DNA of 61,967 nucleotides from Pseudomonas sp. REP124 (GCF_020164475.1 NZ_JAIQWX010000021.1:1-61967), one strand, 5' to 3'; counted from the first letter of the stretch, positions 17,782 to 26,091 are shown. Program-made: numbers and translations. Notes: generated from the sequence alone by a model not told the origin.

Positions 17782-18402
17782 ATGAAAAATTATCTGGCAG
17801 TACTGTCCACCACCGCATTGATCAGCTTTGCGCCGTATGCGCTGGCGGCGTCCAGTACGGATCTGAGTGTTACCGGGACGATTACACCGAGTGCTTGTGC
17901 GGTGAGTTTGTCCGGTGGCGGGAGTATCGATATAGGGAAGGTTTCGGCGAAGGATCTTAAGCCCACATCTAGCACACAAGTCGGCGTCAACCCTCTGCAA
18001 CTGACCATGACCTGTGATTCAGCGACCCTTGTTGCCCTGAAATCAATCGACAACAAAGAAGGGACAGCCACGGAAGACGTCTACTTTGGATTGGGTTTGA
18101 CCAACGCCGGAGAAAAGCTCGGCTTCTCCATGCTGGCGATCAACCAGACCACCGCGGATGCGCAAGTGGCTCAGGCCATTGGGTCGACCGATGGAGGGGC
18201 GACCTGGGATAGAGCACGCGTCGTAAACAAAACTCTATTGCTTTCAGTTGGCACCGCCGCCGACCCGGGTACTCCGATTCAGGTCAAAGACGTTCTTATG
18301 GACATGGAGGTCCATACCTTCATCGCCCGTGCCGACAGCCTGACCCTCACCGACGAAGTCACCATCGACGGCTCCGCCACCATCGAAGTGAAGTACCTGT
18401 AA
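17782..18402 (+). CDS. DUF1120 pilin-like protein 5
   Basis: 206 residues: signal peptide MKNYLAVLSTTALISFAPYALA, then ASSTDLSVTGTITPSACAV, GGSIDIGKVSAKDL, the second Cys in TMTCDSATLVAL, YFGLGLTNAGEKLGFSML, and the end DGSATIEVKYL. The G-x-I-x4-C-x-V block is strikingly like the start of classical type 1 pilins. It is the same length as pilin 4 and has the same 3' hairpin, so gene and spacer were probably duplicated as a unit. Confidence 0.9.
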   Translation: MKNYLAVLSTTALISFAPYALAASSTDLSVTGTITPSACAVSLSGGGSIDIGKVSAKDLKPTSSTQVGVNPLQLTMTCDSATLVALKSIDNKEGTATEDVYFGLGLTNAGEKLGFSMLAINQTTADAQVAQAIGSTDGGATWDRARVVNKTLLLSVGTAADPGTPIQVKDVLMDMEVHTFIARADSLTLTDEVTIDGSATIEVKYL

Positions 18403-18414
18403 GGCCACGCCGCT

Positions 18415-18449
18415 GAACTGCTCACAGCGTCGCGGCGCGTGAGCGGTTC
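18415..18449 (+). promoter_or_regulatory. Intercistronic hairpin between pilins 5 and 6
   Basis: Same stem as the hairpin at 17702, with only the six-base loop region changed (TCGCGG instead of TCATGG). Conservation of the stem with drift in the loop suggests the structure itself is selected. Confidence 0.75.
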
Positions 18450-18492
18450 GGTGTCGAACTTGAACCTCACACTTTCAACAGATGAGCATCCA

Positions 18493-19110
18493 ATGAAGCA
18501 GTATTTCGCAGCACTTGCCGCCACCACATTGATAAGCCTTGCGCCGCATGCAGTGGCTTCCACCACCGACCTGACCCTCACCGGCACCATCACGCCGGCG
18601 GCCTGCACACCCAACCTGTCGGAAGGCGGCGTGGTCGACCTCGGGAAAATTTCGAAGAGCGATCTCAACCTGACCGGCAACACAGTCGTAGGCACACAGA
18701 CGATGTACTTGAACGTCAGCTGTGTCTCTCCGGCCAAATTCGCCCTGCGTTCGATCGACAACAAAGCCGGAACACCGTCCAACCGAGACTGGTATGGCCT
18801 GGGCCTGACCGAAGCCGGCGAGAAGATCGGATTCCTTATCCCGATCATGAAGAGCACCCTGGCTGACGGGCAAACGGCGCAGTCGATCATTTCGTGGGAC
18901 AACGGCGCGGTCTGGACCGGCCACCATCACCTGAGGCCGAACCTGCTGATATCGGCCGCGGCGCCCTCTGACCACTCCACCCCGATCCCCGTCCAGGACC
19001 TCGCGCTCGAGCTGGCGCTGACCACCTACATCGCCCGCGCCGACAGCCTCACCTTGACCGACGAGGTCAATGTCGACGGCTCGGTGACCTTTGAAATGAA
19101 GTACCTCTAA
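18493..19110 (+). CDS. DUF1120 pilin-like protein 6
   Basis: 205 residues: signal peptide MKQYFAALAATTLISLAPHAVA, then STTDLTLTGTITPAACTPNL, GGVVDLGKISKSDL, the second Cys in NVSCVSPAKFAL, WYGLGLTEAGEKIGFLIP, and the end DGSVTFEMKYL. ATG 18493 starts the signal peptide; an upstream in-frame ATG at 18439 would read through the hairpin-spacer sequence and is rejected. The stop is followed by a short tandem repeat of AAGTAGCTCTAA and then a strong hairpin. Confidence 0.9.
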   Translation: MKQYFAALAATTLISLAPHAVASTTDLTLTGTITPAACTPNLSEGGVVDLGKISKSDLNLTGNTVVGTQTMYLNVSCVSPAKFALRSIDNKAGTPSNRDWYGLGLTEAGEKIGFLIPIMKSTLADGQTAQSIISWDNGAVWTGHHHLRPNLLISAAAPSDHSTPIPVQDLALELALTTYIARADSLTLTDEVNVDGSVTFEMKYL

Positions 19111-19142
19111 CAAGTAGCTCTAATAAGTAGCTCTAAAAAGAA

Positions 19143-19174
19143 AACCGCTCGCACCGGGATCGGTGCGAGCGGTT
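19143..19174 (+). terminator. Strong hairpin between pilins 6 and 7
   Basis: Perfect 14-base arms AACCGCTCGCACCG and CGGTGCGAGCGGTT around a GGAT tetraloop. It follows pilin 6 and precedes pilin 7 by 34 bases. There is no T tract, so it may attenuate or protect rather than terminate; pilin 7 could otherwise need its own promoter. Confidence 0.7.
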
Positions 19175-19208
19175 CATTGAATCCGTCTAACGAAAAGGAA
19201 CTTCGCGA

Positions 19209-19853
19209 ATGAAACCTCAGTTCGCTGTATTCGCTTTATTGATCAGCACCGCGCCCCTCGCTCTCGCCGCATCGACCGTCGACCTGACCGTCAAAGGCAA
19301 AATCACTCCCATCGCCTGCACCCCGGGCCTGTCCAACAACGGCCTGGTCGACTACGGAAAAATCTCCTACAAGAGCCTGAGCGCCGACAAGCGCACGCAG
19401 TTGCACGACAAGACCCTGGACTTCACCTTGCAGTGCAACGGCCCGGCGCGTTTCGCCCTTGTGATGCGCGACAATCGCGACGGCTCGGCCATCGTCAACA
19501 GCGAGATTTACTACGGGCTCAATCACGACAACAGCGGCAACAAGATCGGCCTGTATTCGCTGAACTTCGACCCGACCCAGACCGTGGTCGATGGCTGGTC
19601 CCAGGTGTTTCGCACCGACTCCACCACCGGCGGCGTGGCGTGGAGTTCGTCCAACAGCCGCTCGATTCCGATTGGTGCCCGCAGCTACCTGGGCTTCACT
19701 GATGTGGCCGGCAGCAGCGCCGGACCGATCGCCATCCAGAGCCTGAGCAGCCGGGTGACCATCGAAACCGTCATCGCGCCCACCGCCGAGCTGGATGTCA
19801 GCACCGACATTCAACTCGACGGCTCGGCGACGCTGGACGTGGTTTACCTTTGA
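19209..19853 (+). CDS. DUF1120 pilin-like protein 7
   Basis: 214 residues: signal peptide MKPQFAVFALLISTAPLALA, then ASTVDLTVKGKITPIACTP, NGLVDYGKISYKSL, the second Cys in TLQCNGPARFAL, YYGLNHDNSGNKIGLYSLNF, and the end DGSATLDVVYL. Its middle (DNRDGSAIVNSEIYYGL, RTDSTTGGVAWSSSNS) is closest to domain 2 of the two-domain protein, so it may be the subunit that sits next to the tip or derive from the same ancestor. Its stop lies one base from the stop of the convergent transporter gene. Confidence 0.9.
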   Translation: MKPQFAVFALLISTAPLALAASTVDLTVKGKITPIACTPGLSNNGLVDYGKISYKSLSADKRTQLHDKTLDFTLQCNGPARFALVMRDNRDGSAIVNSEIYYGLNHDNSGNKIGLYSLNFDPTQTVVDGWSQVFRTDSTTGGVAWSSSNSRSIPIGARSYLGFTDVAGSSAGPIAIQSLSSRVTIETVIAPTAELDVSTDIQLDGSATLDVVYL

Positions 19854-19854
19854 C

Positions 19855-21156
19855 TCAGACCTTCTCGCTGACCACCTGGACATACAACGAACGCCCGGCG
19901 CCAAGCCCCGCACTGATGGCGCCGAGGCCGAGCACAGCGAAGATCCAGCCCACGGCGTTCCAGCCGCCGGTCCAGTCGTGGACGATGCCCACCGCGAACG
20001 GGCCCATGGACGCCAGGGTGTAACCGAAGCCCTGGGCCATGCTCGACAGGTTGGCCGCCACGTGGGAATCGCGCGATCGCAGCACGATCAGGGTCAAGGC
20101 CAGGCTGAATGTGGCGCCCTGCCCCAGGCCAAGCAGAATCGCCCAGCCCCACAGGCCTTCGATCGGTGCGTAGAGGCAACCGAACAGACCGCCGAGGGTC
20201 ATTACCATGACCACCACGATGGCCGGGCGTTGATCCTTACCGCGTGTGGCCAGCCAGGGCGCGGCCAGCGAGCTGATCAACTGAACGATCACCGAACCGG
20301 ACAGCACCAGACCGGCCTGGGTCGGGGTCAGGCCGCGACCGATGAGGATCGACGGCAACCAGCCGAACACGATGTAGGCCAGGGACGATTGCAGGCCCAT
20401 GTACAGCGTCACCTGCCAGGCCAGCGGATCGCGCAGCAGGCCGCGCACGCGATAGGCGACCTGATGCGAGCCGTGTTTCTGACCGGTTTGCGGCAGCCAG
20501 AAAATCGCCGCGGCGAGTGCCGGAACCACCCAGAAGCCCAGGCCCAAGGCCCAGCTTTTATCGAAGTGTTCGCTCAACGGCACGGTCGCACCCGCCGCCA
20601 TCGCCGCGCCCAGGCACAGGGCCATGGTGTAGACGCCGGTCATGGTGCCGGCCTGTTTCGGGAAGTCGCGCTTGACGATGCCCGGCAGCAGCACGCCGAT
20701 GATGCCGATGCTCGCACCTGCCAGCACGCTGCCGGCGAACAGGCCGATCGGCCCGAAGGAACTGCGCAGGATGATGCCGCAGGCCAACGTCAGGAGAATG
20801 CCCAGCACCACGCGTTCGGCGCCGAAACGTCGCGCCAGCACCGGCGCCAGTGGCGCGAACAGGCCAAGGCAGAGCACCGGCAGAGTCGTCAGCAAACCGG
20901 CCTGGGACGCCGACAATCCGAGGCTTTTCGACACCTCGCTGAGCATCGGCGCCATGCTCGACAGCGCCGGGCGCAGGTTCAGCGCCACCAGAATCAGCCC
21001 CAGCAACAGCAGCCATGGCCGGCGCAGGACCGGATGGTTTTGCTGCACCTGCGCGTCATCGGCCTCGGCGTCGATCAGCAACTCATCGAGTTCCGCCGTG
21101 CGTTTGGAATGGGGAGTCTGGTTGCTGGACATGGTGTTCTCGGTTTCAAGGTTCAT
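19855..21156 (-). CDS. CynX/NimT-family MFS transporter
   Basis: A 433-residue inner-membrane transporter with about 12 hydrophobic segments after a polar 45-residue N-terminus. The opening of the membrane part, LILVALNLRPALSSMAPMLSEV, and LLTTLPVLCLGLFAPLAPVLARR are typical of the CynX/NimT (YeaN) branch, whose known members handle cyanate or 2-nitroimidazole. The substrate here cannot be named. ATG 21156 overlaps the GntR gene stop by 11 bases; ATG 21132 is an alternative. The regulator gene is upstream in the same operon. Confidence 0.88.
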   Translation of the reverse strand: MNLETENTMSSNQTPHSKRTAELDELLIDAEADDAQVQQNHPVLRRPWLLLLGLILVALNLRPALSSMAPMLSEVSKSLGLSASQAGLLTTLPVLCLGLFAPLAPVLARRFGAERVVLGILLTLACGIILRSSFGPIGLFAGSVLAGASIGIIGVLLPGIVKRDFPKQAGTMTGVYTMALCLGAAMAAGATVPLSEHFDKSWALGLGFWVVPALAAAIFWLPQTGQKHGSHQVAYRVRGLLRDPLAWQVTLYMGLQSSLAYIVFGWLPSILIGRGLTPTQAGLVLSGSVIVQLISSLAAPWLATRGKDQRPAIVVVMVMTLGGLFGCLYAPIEGLWGWAILLGLGQGATFSLALTLIVLRSRDSHVAANLSSMAQGFGYTLASMGPFAVGIVHDWTGGWNAVGWIFAVLGLGAISAGLGAGRSLYVQVVSEKV

Positions 21157-21805
21157 TGATCAACTGCCTCGACAAGGCTTTGGCCCGCTCGGGGTCCCGT
21201 TGCTCGACGGCATCGAGCAGTTCGATATGCAGGTCGAACACTTCCTGACGCCGCGGGGTGACATTCAGGCAGTGGCGCAATTGCTCGCCGACGACGCTGG
21301 AGAAATAGCGATACAACTCGCTGAGGGTGGGGTTGTGCGCGGCGTCGACAAGACGCCGGTGGAACACCAGATCGCAGGCGATGTAGGTGTCGAGATCACC
21401 GTGGTAGTGGCTGCCGCTGACGCCTAGCGCTTGGCGCAAGGCCACCAGGTCCTCCTCGGTCCGGCGCAAGGCTGCCAGGCCAATCGCCTCGACCTCGAGG
21501 ATGTGCCGGGTCTCCCGCGCATGCTCCAACGAGCACTGTGAGAGCACTTTCACGGTATCCAGCGGATCGACCACCGCTCGCAAGTAACTGCCGTCGCCCT
21601 GACGGATCTCGATCAACCCGGAAAACGCCAACACCCGCATGGCTTCACGCACGGTGTTGCGGCTGATGCCCAGCTCGGCAGACAGCTCGGGTTCGGTGGG
21701 CAGCCGCTGGCCGACCACCCATACGCCCCGGTTGATGCGCTGTCGCAGCTGATCCAGGGCCTGGTCTACCAGGGATCGTTTTACTAGTGGAGAAAGTTCT
21801 GACAT
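21146..21805 (-). CDS. GntR/FadR-family transcriptional regulator
   Basis: 219 residues with an N-terminal winged HTH (about 10-75: VGQRLPTEPELSAELGISRNTVREAMRVLAFSGLIEIRQGDGSYLR) and an all-helical FCD ligand-binding domain (about 85-210) that includes the metal-binding type residues in CDLVFHRRLVDAAHNP and FDLHIELLDAV. ATG 21805 gives MSELSPLVKRSL. It overlaps the MFS gene, which it probably controls. An inverted repeat TCATCC-N7-GGATGA lies just upstream of its start. Confidence 0.92.
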   Translation of the reverse strand: MSELSPLVKRSLVDQALDQLRQRINRGVWVVGQRLPTEPELSAELGISRNTVREAMRVLAFSGLIEIRQGDGSYLRAVVDPLDTVKVLSQCSLEHARETRHILEVEAIGLAALRRTEEDLVALRQALGVSGSHYHGDLDTYIACDLVFHRRLVDAAHNPTLSELYRYFSSVVGEQLRHCLNVTPRRQEVFDLHIELLDAVEQRDPERAKALSRQLINEP

Positions 21806-21818
21806 TGGATTCGCCCTT

Positions 21819-21837
21819 TCATCCAATCATAGGATGA
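21819..21837. promoter_or_regulatory. Inverted repeat upstream of the GntR gene
   Basis: TCATCC, seven bases, GGATGA, beginning 14 bases before the regulator's start codon. Its position fits an autoregulatory operator. Assignment to this regulator is inferred. Confidence 0.45.
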
Positions 21838-21924
21838 ATTTTCCTACAGGGTAATCAGCTCCGAGTAGGACGGCAACTGCCTACGGTCAGTGGGAGGGAA
21901 AAGAGCGGGATTTTCGATTAGTCA

Positions 21925-21947
21925 AAATTACCCTTTAAGGGTAATTT
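21925..21947. promoter_or_regulatory. Palindromic operator of mqsRA
   Basis: Two perfect 11-base arms, AAATTACCCTT and AAGGGTAATTT, around a central T, 22 bases before the mqsR start. E. coli MqsA binds a palindrome of the form AACCT-N3-AGGTT, and the core ACCCTTTAAGGGT resembles it. The position would block transcription of the pair. Confidence 0.75.
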
Positions 21948-21969
21948 CAGGGACAGGGTTCAGTTTCTT

Positions 21970-22281
21970 ATGGAAAAGAAAACACCTCATTACAACCTCG
22001 CGTTGATAAAGGCGGATGTGCGGCGTTTGGGGATAAAGGCGTTCACAAAGACGGCGAGGGGAAACGCCAGGGATCTCGGTTTCAGCATCACGGAAATGCA
22101 GGAAGCTGTCTTCGGACTGGAACGCGACATGTTGTACAAATCGATGACCACCTATGACGATCACAGAGTCTGGCAGGACGTCTATCACGCTCATACGTGT
22201 GGTCTGGAGATCTACATCAAGGTGACCTGCTGCACAGACGGCGAACCTCCGGTGATCTCTTTCAAGGAGAGAAAATCATGA
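21970..22281 (+). CDS. mqsR: MqsR-family mRNA interferase toxin
   Basis: A 103-residue toxin of the type II MqsR family. In E. coli, MqsR is a RelE-fold RNase that cuts mRNA at GCU. Conserved stretches are MEKKTPHYNL, the substrate-site block DMLYKSMTTYDDHRVWQDVYH, and the end PPVISFKERKS. The gene comes before its antitoxin, the usual order for mqsRA and the reverse of most pairs. Its stop overlaps the mqsA start (ATGA). Both genes have lower GC than their neighbours, as expected of a mobile module. Confidence 0.93.
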   Translation: MEKKTPHYNLALIKADVRRLGIKAFTKTARGNARDLGFSITEMQEAVFGLERDMLYKSMTTYDDHRVWQDVYHAHTCGLEIYIKVTCCTDGEPPVISFKERKS

Positions 22282-22757
22282 AAACAAAACAATGCTTCAG
22301 TTGTGGTAGAAGTGACGGGATGACGCACTTCGAAGGTCGTGGTGAAACCATGATCGTCAAAGGCATGGAGCGTCGGCTGGATGACTTGTCTGGCTGGGAA
22401 TGCCAAGCCTGCGGGGAAGTCATACACGATCCGGATTCCGCAGAGCGATATTCAGACGCATGTGATGAATTGGTCATTGCCGCCAGACGGATGATTGGCA
22501 ACGAAATGAAGCAGATCCGCCGCAAGCTGAATTTGTCGCAAAAGGAAGCAGTCCTGCTGCTTTCCGGCGGCGGGCATAACGCGTTTTCCCGTTATGAACG
22601 CGGCGAGGTGCTAGCGCCGAAGACGTTGGTATTGCTGATGCGCCTGCTCGATCGGTATCCGCACTTACTGGTCGATGCGAAATCCCTGGCTGAAGGTGCG
22701 GATTTGCGGGGTTCGAAAAGCATCGTGCATAAAGAACACGAAACCCTCACCACCTGA
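22278..22757 (+). CDS. mqsA: MqsA-family antitoxin
   Basis: A 159-residue antitoxin with an N-terminal zinc domain (CFSCG and CQACG, two CxxC pairs) and a C-terminal XRE-type HTH: EMKQIRRKLNLSQKEAVLLLSGGGHNAFSRYERGEVLAPKTLVLLMRLLD. The zinc domain binds MqsR and the HTH binds the upstream palindrome. ATG 22278 follows AAGGAGAG and overlaps the toxin stop. It is somewhat longer than E. coli MqsA (131 residues), the extra being a tail after the HTH. Confidence 0.93.
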   Translation: MKTKQCFSCGRSDGMTHFEGRGETMIVKGMERRLDDLSGWECQACGEVIHDPDSAERYSDACDELVIAARRMIGNEMKQIRRKLNLSQKEAVLLLSGGGHNAFSRYERGEVLAPKTLVLLMRLLDRYPHLLVDAKSLAEGADLRGSKSIVHKEHETLTT

Positions 22758-22765
22758 CACCGTCA

Positions 22766-22869
22766 CCTGTAGGAGCGAGCATGCTCGCGATGGTCGTCAA
22801 CGAAGACGCTGGGCACCTGACACCCCGCAGTGTTCCGAATTGCATCGCGAGCATGCTCGCTCCTACAGG
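22766..22869. repeat. Inverted REP pair
   Basis: GAGCATGCTCGCGA subtype in both arms, between mqsA and the aap terminator. Confidence 0.9.
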
Positions 22870-22891
22870 GTTCTGCGTATTCGTCAGGCAA

Positions 22892-22922
22892 AAATAAACC
22901 CGGACCAGGTCCGGGTTTATTT
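22892..22922. terminator. Bidirectional terminator, mqsA and aapP
   Basis: Arms AAATAAACCCGGACC and GGTCCGGGTTTATTT (15 bases, perfect) around a single A. It lies between convergent genes and can act on both strands. Confidence 0.85.
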
Positions 22923-22950
22923 CGTTACCAGCTTCGTTACCAAATGCCGA

Positions 22951-23715
22951 TCAATGCAGAATCTGGCTCAGGAACAACTTGGTGCGATCGTTCTGCGGGT
23001 TGTCGAAGAAGTCGTTCGGCGCGGCCTGTTCGACGATTTCGCCCTTGTCCATGAAGATCACGCGGTTGGCCACGGTGCGGGCGAAGCCCATTTCGTGGGT
23101 CACGCAGAGCATGGTCATGCCGTCTTCGGCCAGGCCGATCATGGTGTCCAGAACCTCTTTCACCATCTCCGGGTCGAGCGCCGACGTCGGTTCGTCGAAC
23201 AGCATGATTTTCGGTTTCATGCACAGCGCGCGCGCGATCGCCACACGCTGCTGCTGACCGCCGGACAGTTGCCCCGGGTACTTGTGCGCCTGCTCCGGAA
23301 TGCGTACGCGTTCCAGGTAATGCATGGCGATTTCCTCGGCCTTGCGCTTGGGCATCTTGCGTACCCACATCGGCGCCAGAGTGCAGTTCTGCAGAATGGT
23401 CAGGTGCGGGAACAGGTTGAAGTGCTGGAACACCATGCCGACTTCACGGCGGATCGCTTCGATCTGCTTGAGGTCGTTGGTCAGCTCCACGCCATCGACC
23501 ACGATGCGGCCCTGCTGGTGCTCTTCCAGGCGGTTGAGGCAGCGGATGGTGGTGGACTTGCCCGAACCCGACGGACCGCACAGCACGATACGCTCGCCCT
23601 GCTTGACGTTGAGGTTGATGTCTTTCAACACGTGGAACTGGCCGTACCACTTGTTCACGCCCTGCATCTGAATAATGCCTTCAGGGCCCACAGGCTTCTT
23701 GATTGCTTCGCTCAT
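22951..23715 (-). CDS. aapP: General L-amino acid ABC transporter, ATP-binding subunit
   Basis: 254 residues, the cytoplasmic ATPase of a polar amino-acid importer. Walker A is GPSGSGKST (about 46-54), the Q-loop is [10 protein letters not shown], the ABC signature is LSGGQQQR, and Walker B with the catalytic Glu is [14 protein letters not shown], followed by the His switch in [12 protein letters not shown] 23715 ([13 protein letters not shown]) is chosen over an upstream in-frame start that reads into the aapM 3' end. Last gene of the aapJQMP operon, 28 bases after aapM. Confidence 0.93.
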   Translation of the reverse strand: MSEAIKKPVGPEGIIQMQGVNKWYGQFHVLKDINLNVKQGERIVLCGPSGSGKSTTIRCLNRLEEHQQGRIVVDGVELTNDLKQIEAIRREVGMVFQHFNLFPHLTILQNCTLAPMWVRKMPKRKAEEIAMHYLERVRIPEQAHKYPGQLSGGQQQRVAIARALCMKPKIMLFDEPTSALDPEMVKEVLDTMIGLAEDGMTMLCVTHEMGFARTVANRVIFMDKGEIVEQAAPNDFFDNPQNDRTKLFLSQILH

Positions 23716-23743
23716 CGGAAAACTTCCTAAATTAGGTAGCGAC

Positions 23744-24841
23744 TTAGCGCTTGTGGCCTGTGTCGAGCTTGCGTTCCAGATGCATGGAATAGCGCGACAT
23801 ACCAAAACAGAAAATCCAGAACACCAAGGCGGCGAACACGTAGCCTTCGGTGGCCATGCCCAGCCATTTCGGGTCGGCGGCGGCTTGCTTGACGCTGTTG
23901 AGCAGGTCGAACAGGCCGATGATGATCACCAGGCTCGTGTCCTTGAACAGCGCGATGAAGGTGTTGACGATGCCCGGGATCACCAGCTTCAGGGCTTGCG
24001 GCAGGATCACCAGACCCATGCTGCGCCAGTAACCCAGGCCCATCGCCGCGGCCGCTTCGTACTGCCCTTTCGGAATCGCCTGCAGACCGCCGCGCACCAC
24101 CTCGGCCACGTAGGCCGACTGGAACATGATCACGCCGATCAGCGCCCGCAGCAGCTTGTCGAAGTTCATGCCTTCAGGCAGGAACAGCGGCAGCATCACC
24201 GAGGACATGAACAGCACCGTGATCAACGGCACGCCGCGCCAGAATTCGATGAAGGTCACGCAGACCACTCGAATCGCCGGCATGTTCGAACGACGACCCA
24301 GCGCCAGAACGATCCCCAGCGGCAACGCACCGGCGATACCGACGGTGGCGATCACCAGGGTCAGCATCAGGCCGCCCCATTGGCTGGTCGCGACTTGAGG
24401 CATGCCGAACACGCCACCGTGCAACAGACACCAGGCGATGATCGGGTACAGCACCAGGAAGCACAGGCCGTACACCGCTTTGCGCGGGAAGCGCGAGATG
24501 AACAGCGGTGCCGCACCGAGGACCGCCAGCCACACGGTCAGGTCCACGCGCCAGCGCAGTTCCGGCGGGTAGTAGCCGTACATGAACTGGCCGAAACGCT
24601 GCTGGATGAACACCCAGCAGGCGCCTTCCTTGGTGCAGTCGGCGCGAGTGGTGCCGACCCAGTTGGCATCGAGGATCGCCCACTGGATGATTGGCGGAAC
24701 CACCAGGTAGATCAGATAGAACGCGAACAGAGTCAGCAGGGTGTTGAGCCAGCTGGAGAACATGTTCGCGCGCATCCACGCCACGATACCGATGCTACTG
24801 CTCGGTGGCGGCATGTCAGGTTTGAAAGTATGAGTGCTCAT
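23744..24841 (-). CDS. aapM: General L-amino acid ABC transporter, permease AapM
   Basis: 365 residues with multiple membrane segments and the HisM/GlnP-type core: [20 protein letters not shown] and the EAA-like loop [34 protein letters not shown]. The extra cytoplasm/periplasm part after the first membrane segment ([20 protein letters not shown]) is typical of the long AapM/BztC type rather than the short HisM type. It pairs with AapQ. Ten bases separate it from aapQ. Confidence 0.92.
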   Translation of the reverse strand: MSTHTFKPDMPPPSSSIGIVAWMRANMFSSWLNTLLTLFAFYLIYLVVPPIIQWAILDANWVGTTRADCTKEGACWVFIQQRFGQFMYGYYPPELRWRVDLTVWLAVLGAAPLFISRFPRKAVYGLCFLVLYPIIAWCLLHGGVFGMPQVATSQWGGLMLTLVIATVGIAGALPLGIVLALGRRSNMPAIRVVCVTFIEFWRGVPLITVLFMSSVMLPLFLPEGMNFDKLLRALIGVIMFQSAYVAEVVRGGLQAIPKGQYEAAAAMGLGYWRSMGLVILPQALKLVIPGIVNTFIALFKDTSLVIIIGLFDLLNSVKQAAADPKWLGMATEGYVFAALVFWIFCFGMSRYSMHLERKLDTGHKR

Positions 24842-24851
24842 GCGCTTTTCC

Positions 24852-26033
24852 TTACCGCTCGATCAGCGCAATGCGCTTGTTGTACCAGTTCATCAGCAGG
24901 GAAATGCTGATACTGATTGCCAGGTACACGCTCATGGTGATCGCAATCACCTCGATCGCCTGCCCGGTCTGGTTCAGCACGGTACCGGCGAACAGCGAGA
25001 CCATTTCCGGATAACCGATACCGGCGGCCAGGGAGGAGTTTTTCACCAGGTTCAGGTACTGGCTGGTCAACGGCGGAATGATCACGCGCAGGGCTTGCGG
25101 GATGATCACCTTGCGCAGGGTCGGACCGTTGCGCAGGCCGAGCGAGTGCGCCGCTTCGGTCTGGCCGTGGCTGACGGACTTGATGCCCGAACGCACGATC
25201 TCGGCGATGAACGCCGCGGTGTACACGGTCAGCGCCAGGGTCAGTGCCAGCAGTTCCGGGATCAGGACCCAGCCACCGACGAAGTTGAAGCCCTTGAGCT
25301 CAGGCATTTCCCAGTGAACGGGCGAACCGAAGACCAGGGCGCACAGTGCCGGGATCACCAGGAACAACGCCAGGCCGACCCAGAACTTGTGGAACGGCTC
25401 GCCGGTCGCTTCGAAGCGCTTGTTGGCCCAGCGGCTCATCAGCACGATGGCGACGATAGCCACCACGACGCTGATCACGAACGGCCAGAAACCGTCGGCT
25501 GCCACTGCGGCCGGCATGTTCAGGCCACGGGCGCTGACGAAGAAGGTGTCACCGAAGTTGTGGCTGTTGCGCGGTCCCGGCATGGTCAGGAACACCGCGA
25601 AGTACCAGAACAGGATCTGCAGCAGCGGCGGGATGTTTCGGAAAACCTCCACATAGACGGTCGCCAGCTTGGCGATGATCCAGTTTTTCGAAAGACGGGC
25701 CACGCCGATGATGAAGCCCAGGATGGTCGCCAGAATCACGCCAATGAAGCTCACCAGCAAGGTGTTGAGCAGGCCGATGACGAACACGCGGGCATAGCTG
25801 TCCGCTTCGGTGTAGTCGATCAGGTGTTGAGCGATGCCGAAACCGGCACTGCGCTCCAGAAAGTCGAAACCGGAGGTGATGCCCCGGTGCTGAAGGTTGG
25901 TCTGGGTGTTGTCGAAAAGGTACCAGCCCATCGAGACCACCGCGACAATGGTGATGATCTGGAAGAGCCACGCACGCACTTTAGGATCGCTGAGGCTGAG
26001 CCTCTGCTTTGGTGCGCCGATTGAATTTTGCAT
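24852..26033 (-). CDS. aapQ: General L-amino acid ABC transporter, permease AapQ
   Basis: 393 residues. Family marks are VEVFRNIPPLLQILFWYFAV and the loop AAFIAEIVRSGIKSVSHGQTEAAHSLGLRNGPTLRKVIIPQALRVIIP, which couples to the ATPase. The long region between the first and second membrane blocks fits AapQ/BztB. It lies 65 bases after aapJ, with a strong hairpin in between. Confidence 0.93.
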   Translation of the reverse strand: MQNSIGAPKQRLSLSDPKVRAWLFQIITIVAVVSMGWYLFDNTQTNLQHRGITSGFDFLERSAGFGIAQHLIDYTEADSYARVFVIGLLNTLLVSFIGVILATILGFIIGVARLSKNWIIAKLATVYVEVFRNIPPLLQILFWYFAVFLTMPGPRNSHNFGDTFFVSARGLNMPAAVAADGFWPFVISVVVAIVAIVLMSRWANKRFEATGEPFHKFWVGLALFLVIPALCALVFGSPVHWEMPELKGFNFVGGWVLIPELLALTLALTVYTAAFIAEIVRSGIKSVSHGQTEAAHSLGLRNGPTLRKVIIPQALRVIIPPLTSQYLNLVKNSSLAAGIGYPEMVSLFAGTVLNQTGQAIEVIAITMSVYLAISISISLLMNWYNKRIALIER

Positions 26034-26062
26034 GAAGTGCCCCGGTAATAATGGAACAGAAC

Positions 26063-26091
26063 ATCACCCGGCAGTTGGCCTGCCGGGTGAT
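26063..26091 (-). promoter_or_regulatory. Hairpin between aapJ and aapQ
   Basis: Perfect 11-base arms ATCACCCGGCA and TGCCGGGTGAT with a seven-base loop. In periplasmic-binding-protein operons such a hairpin after the first gene often protects the binding-protein mRNA and lowers expression of the permease genes. Confidence 0.75.
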
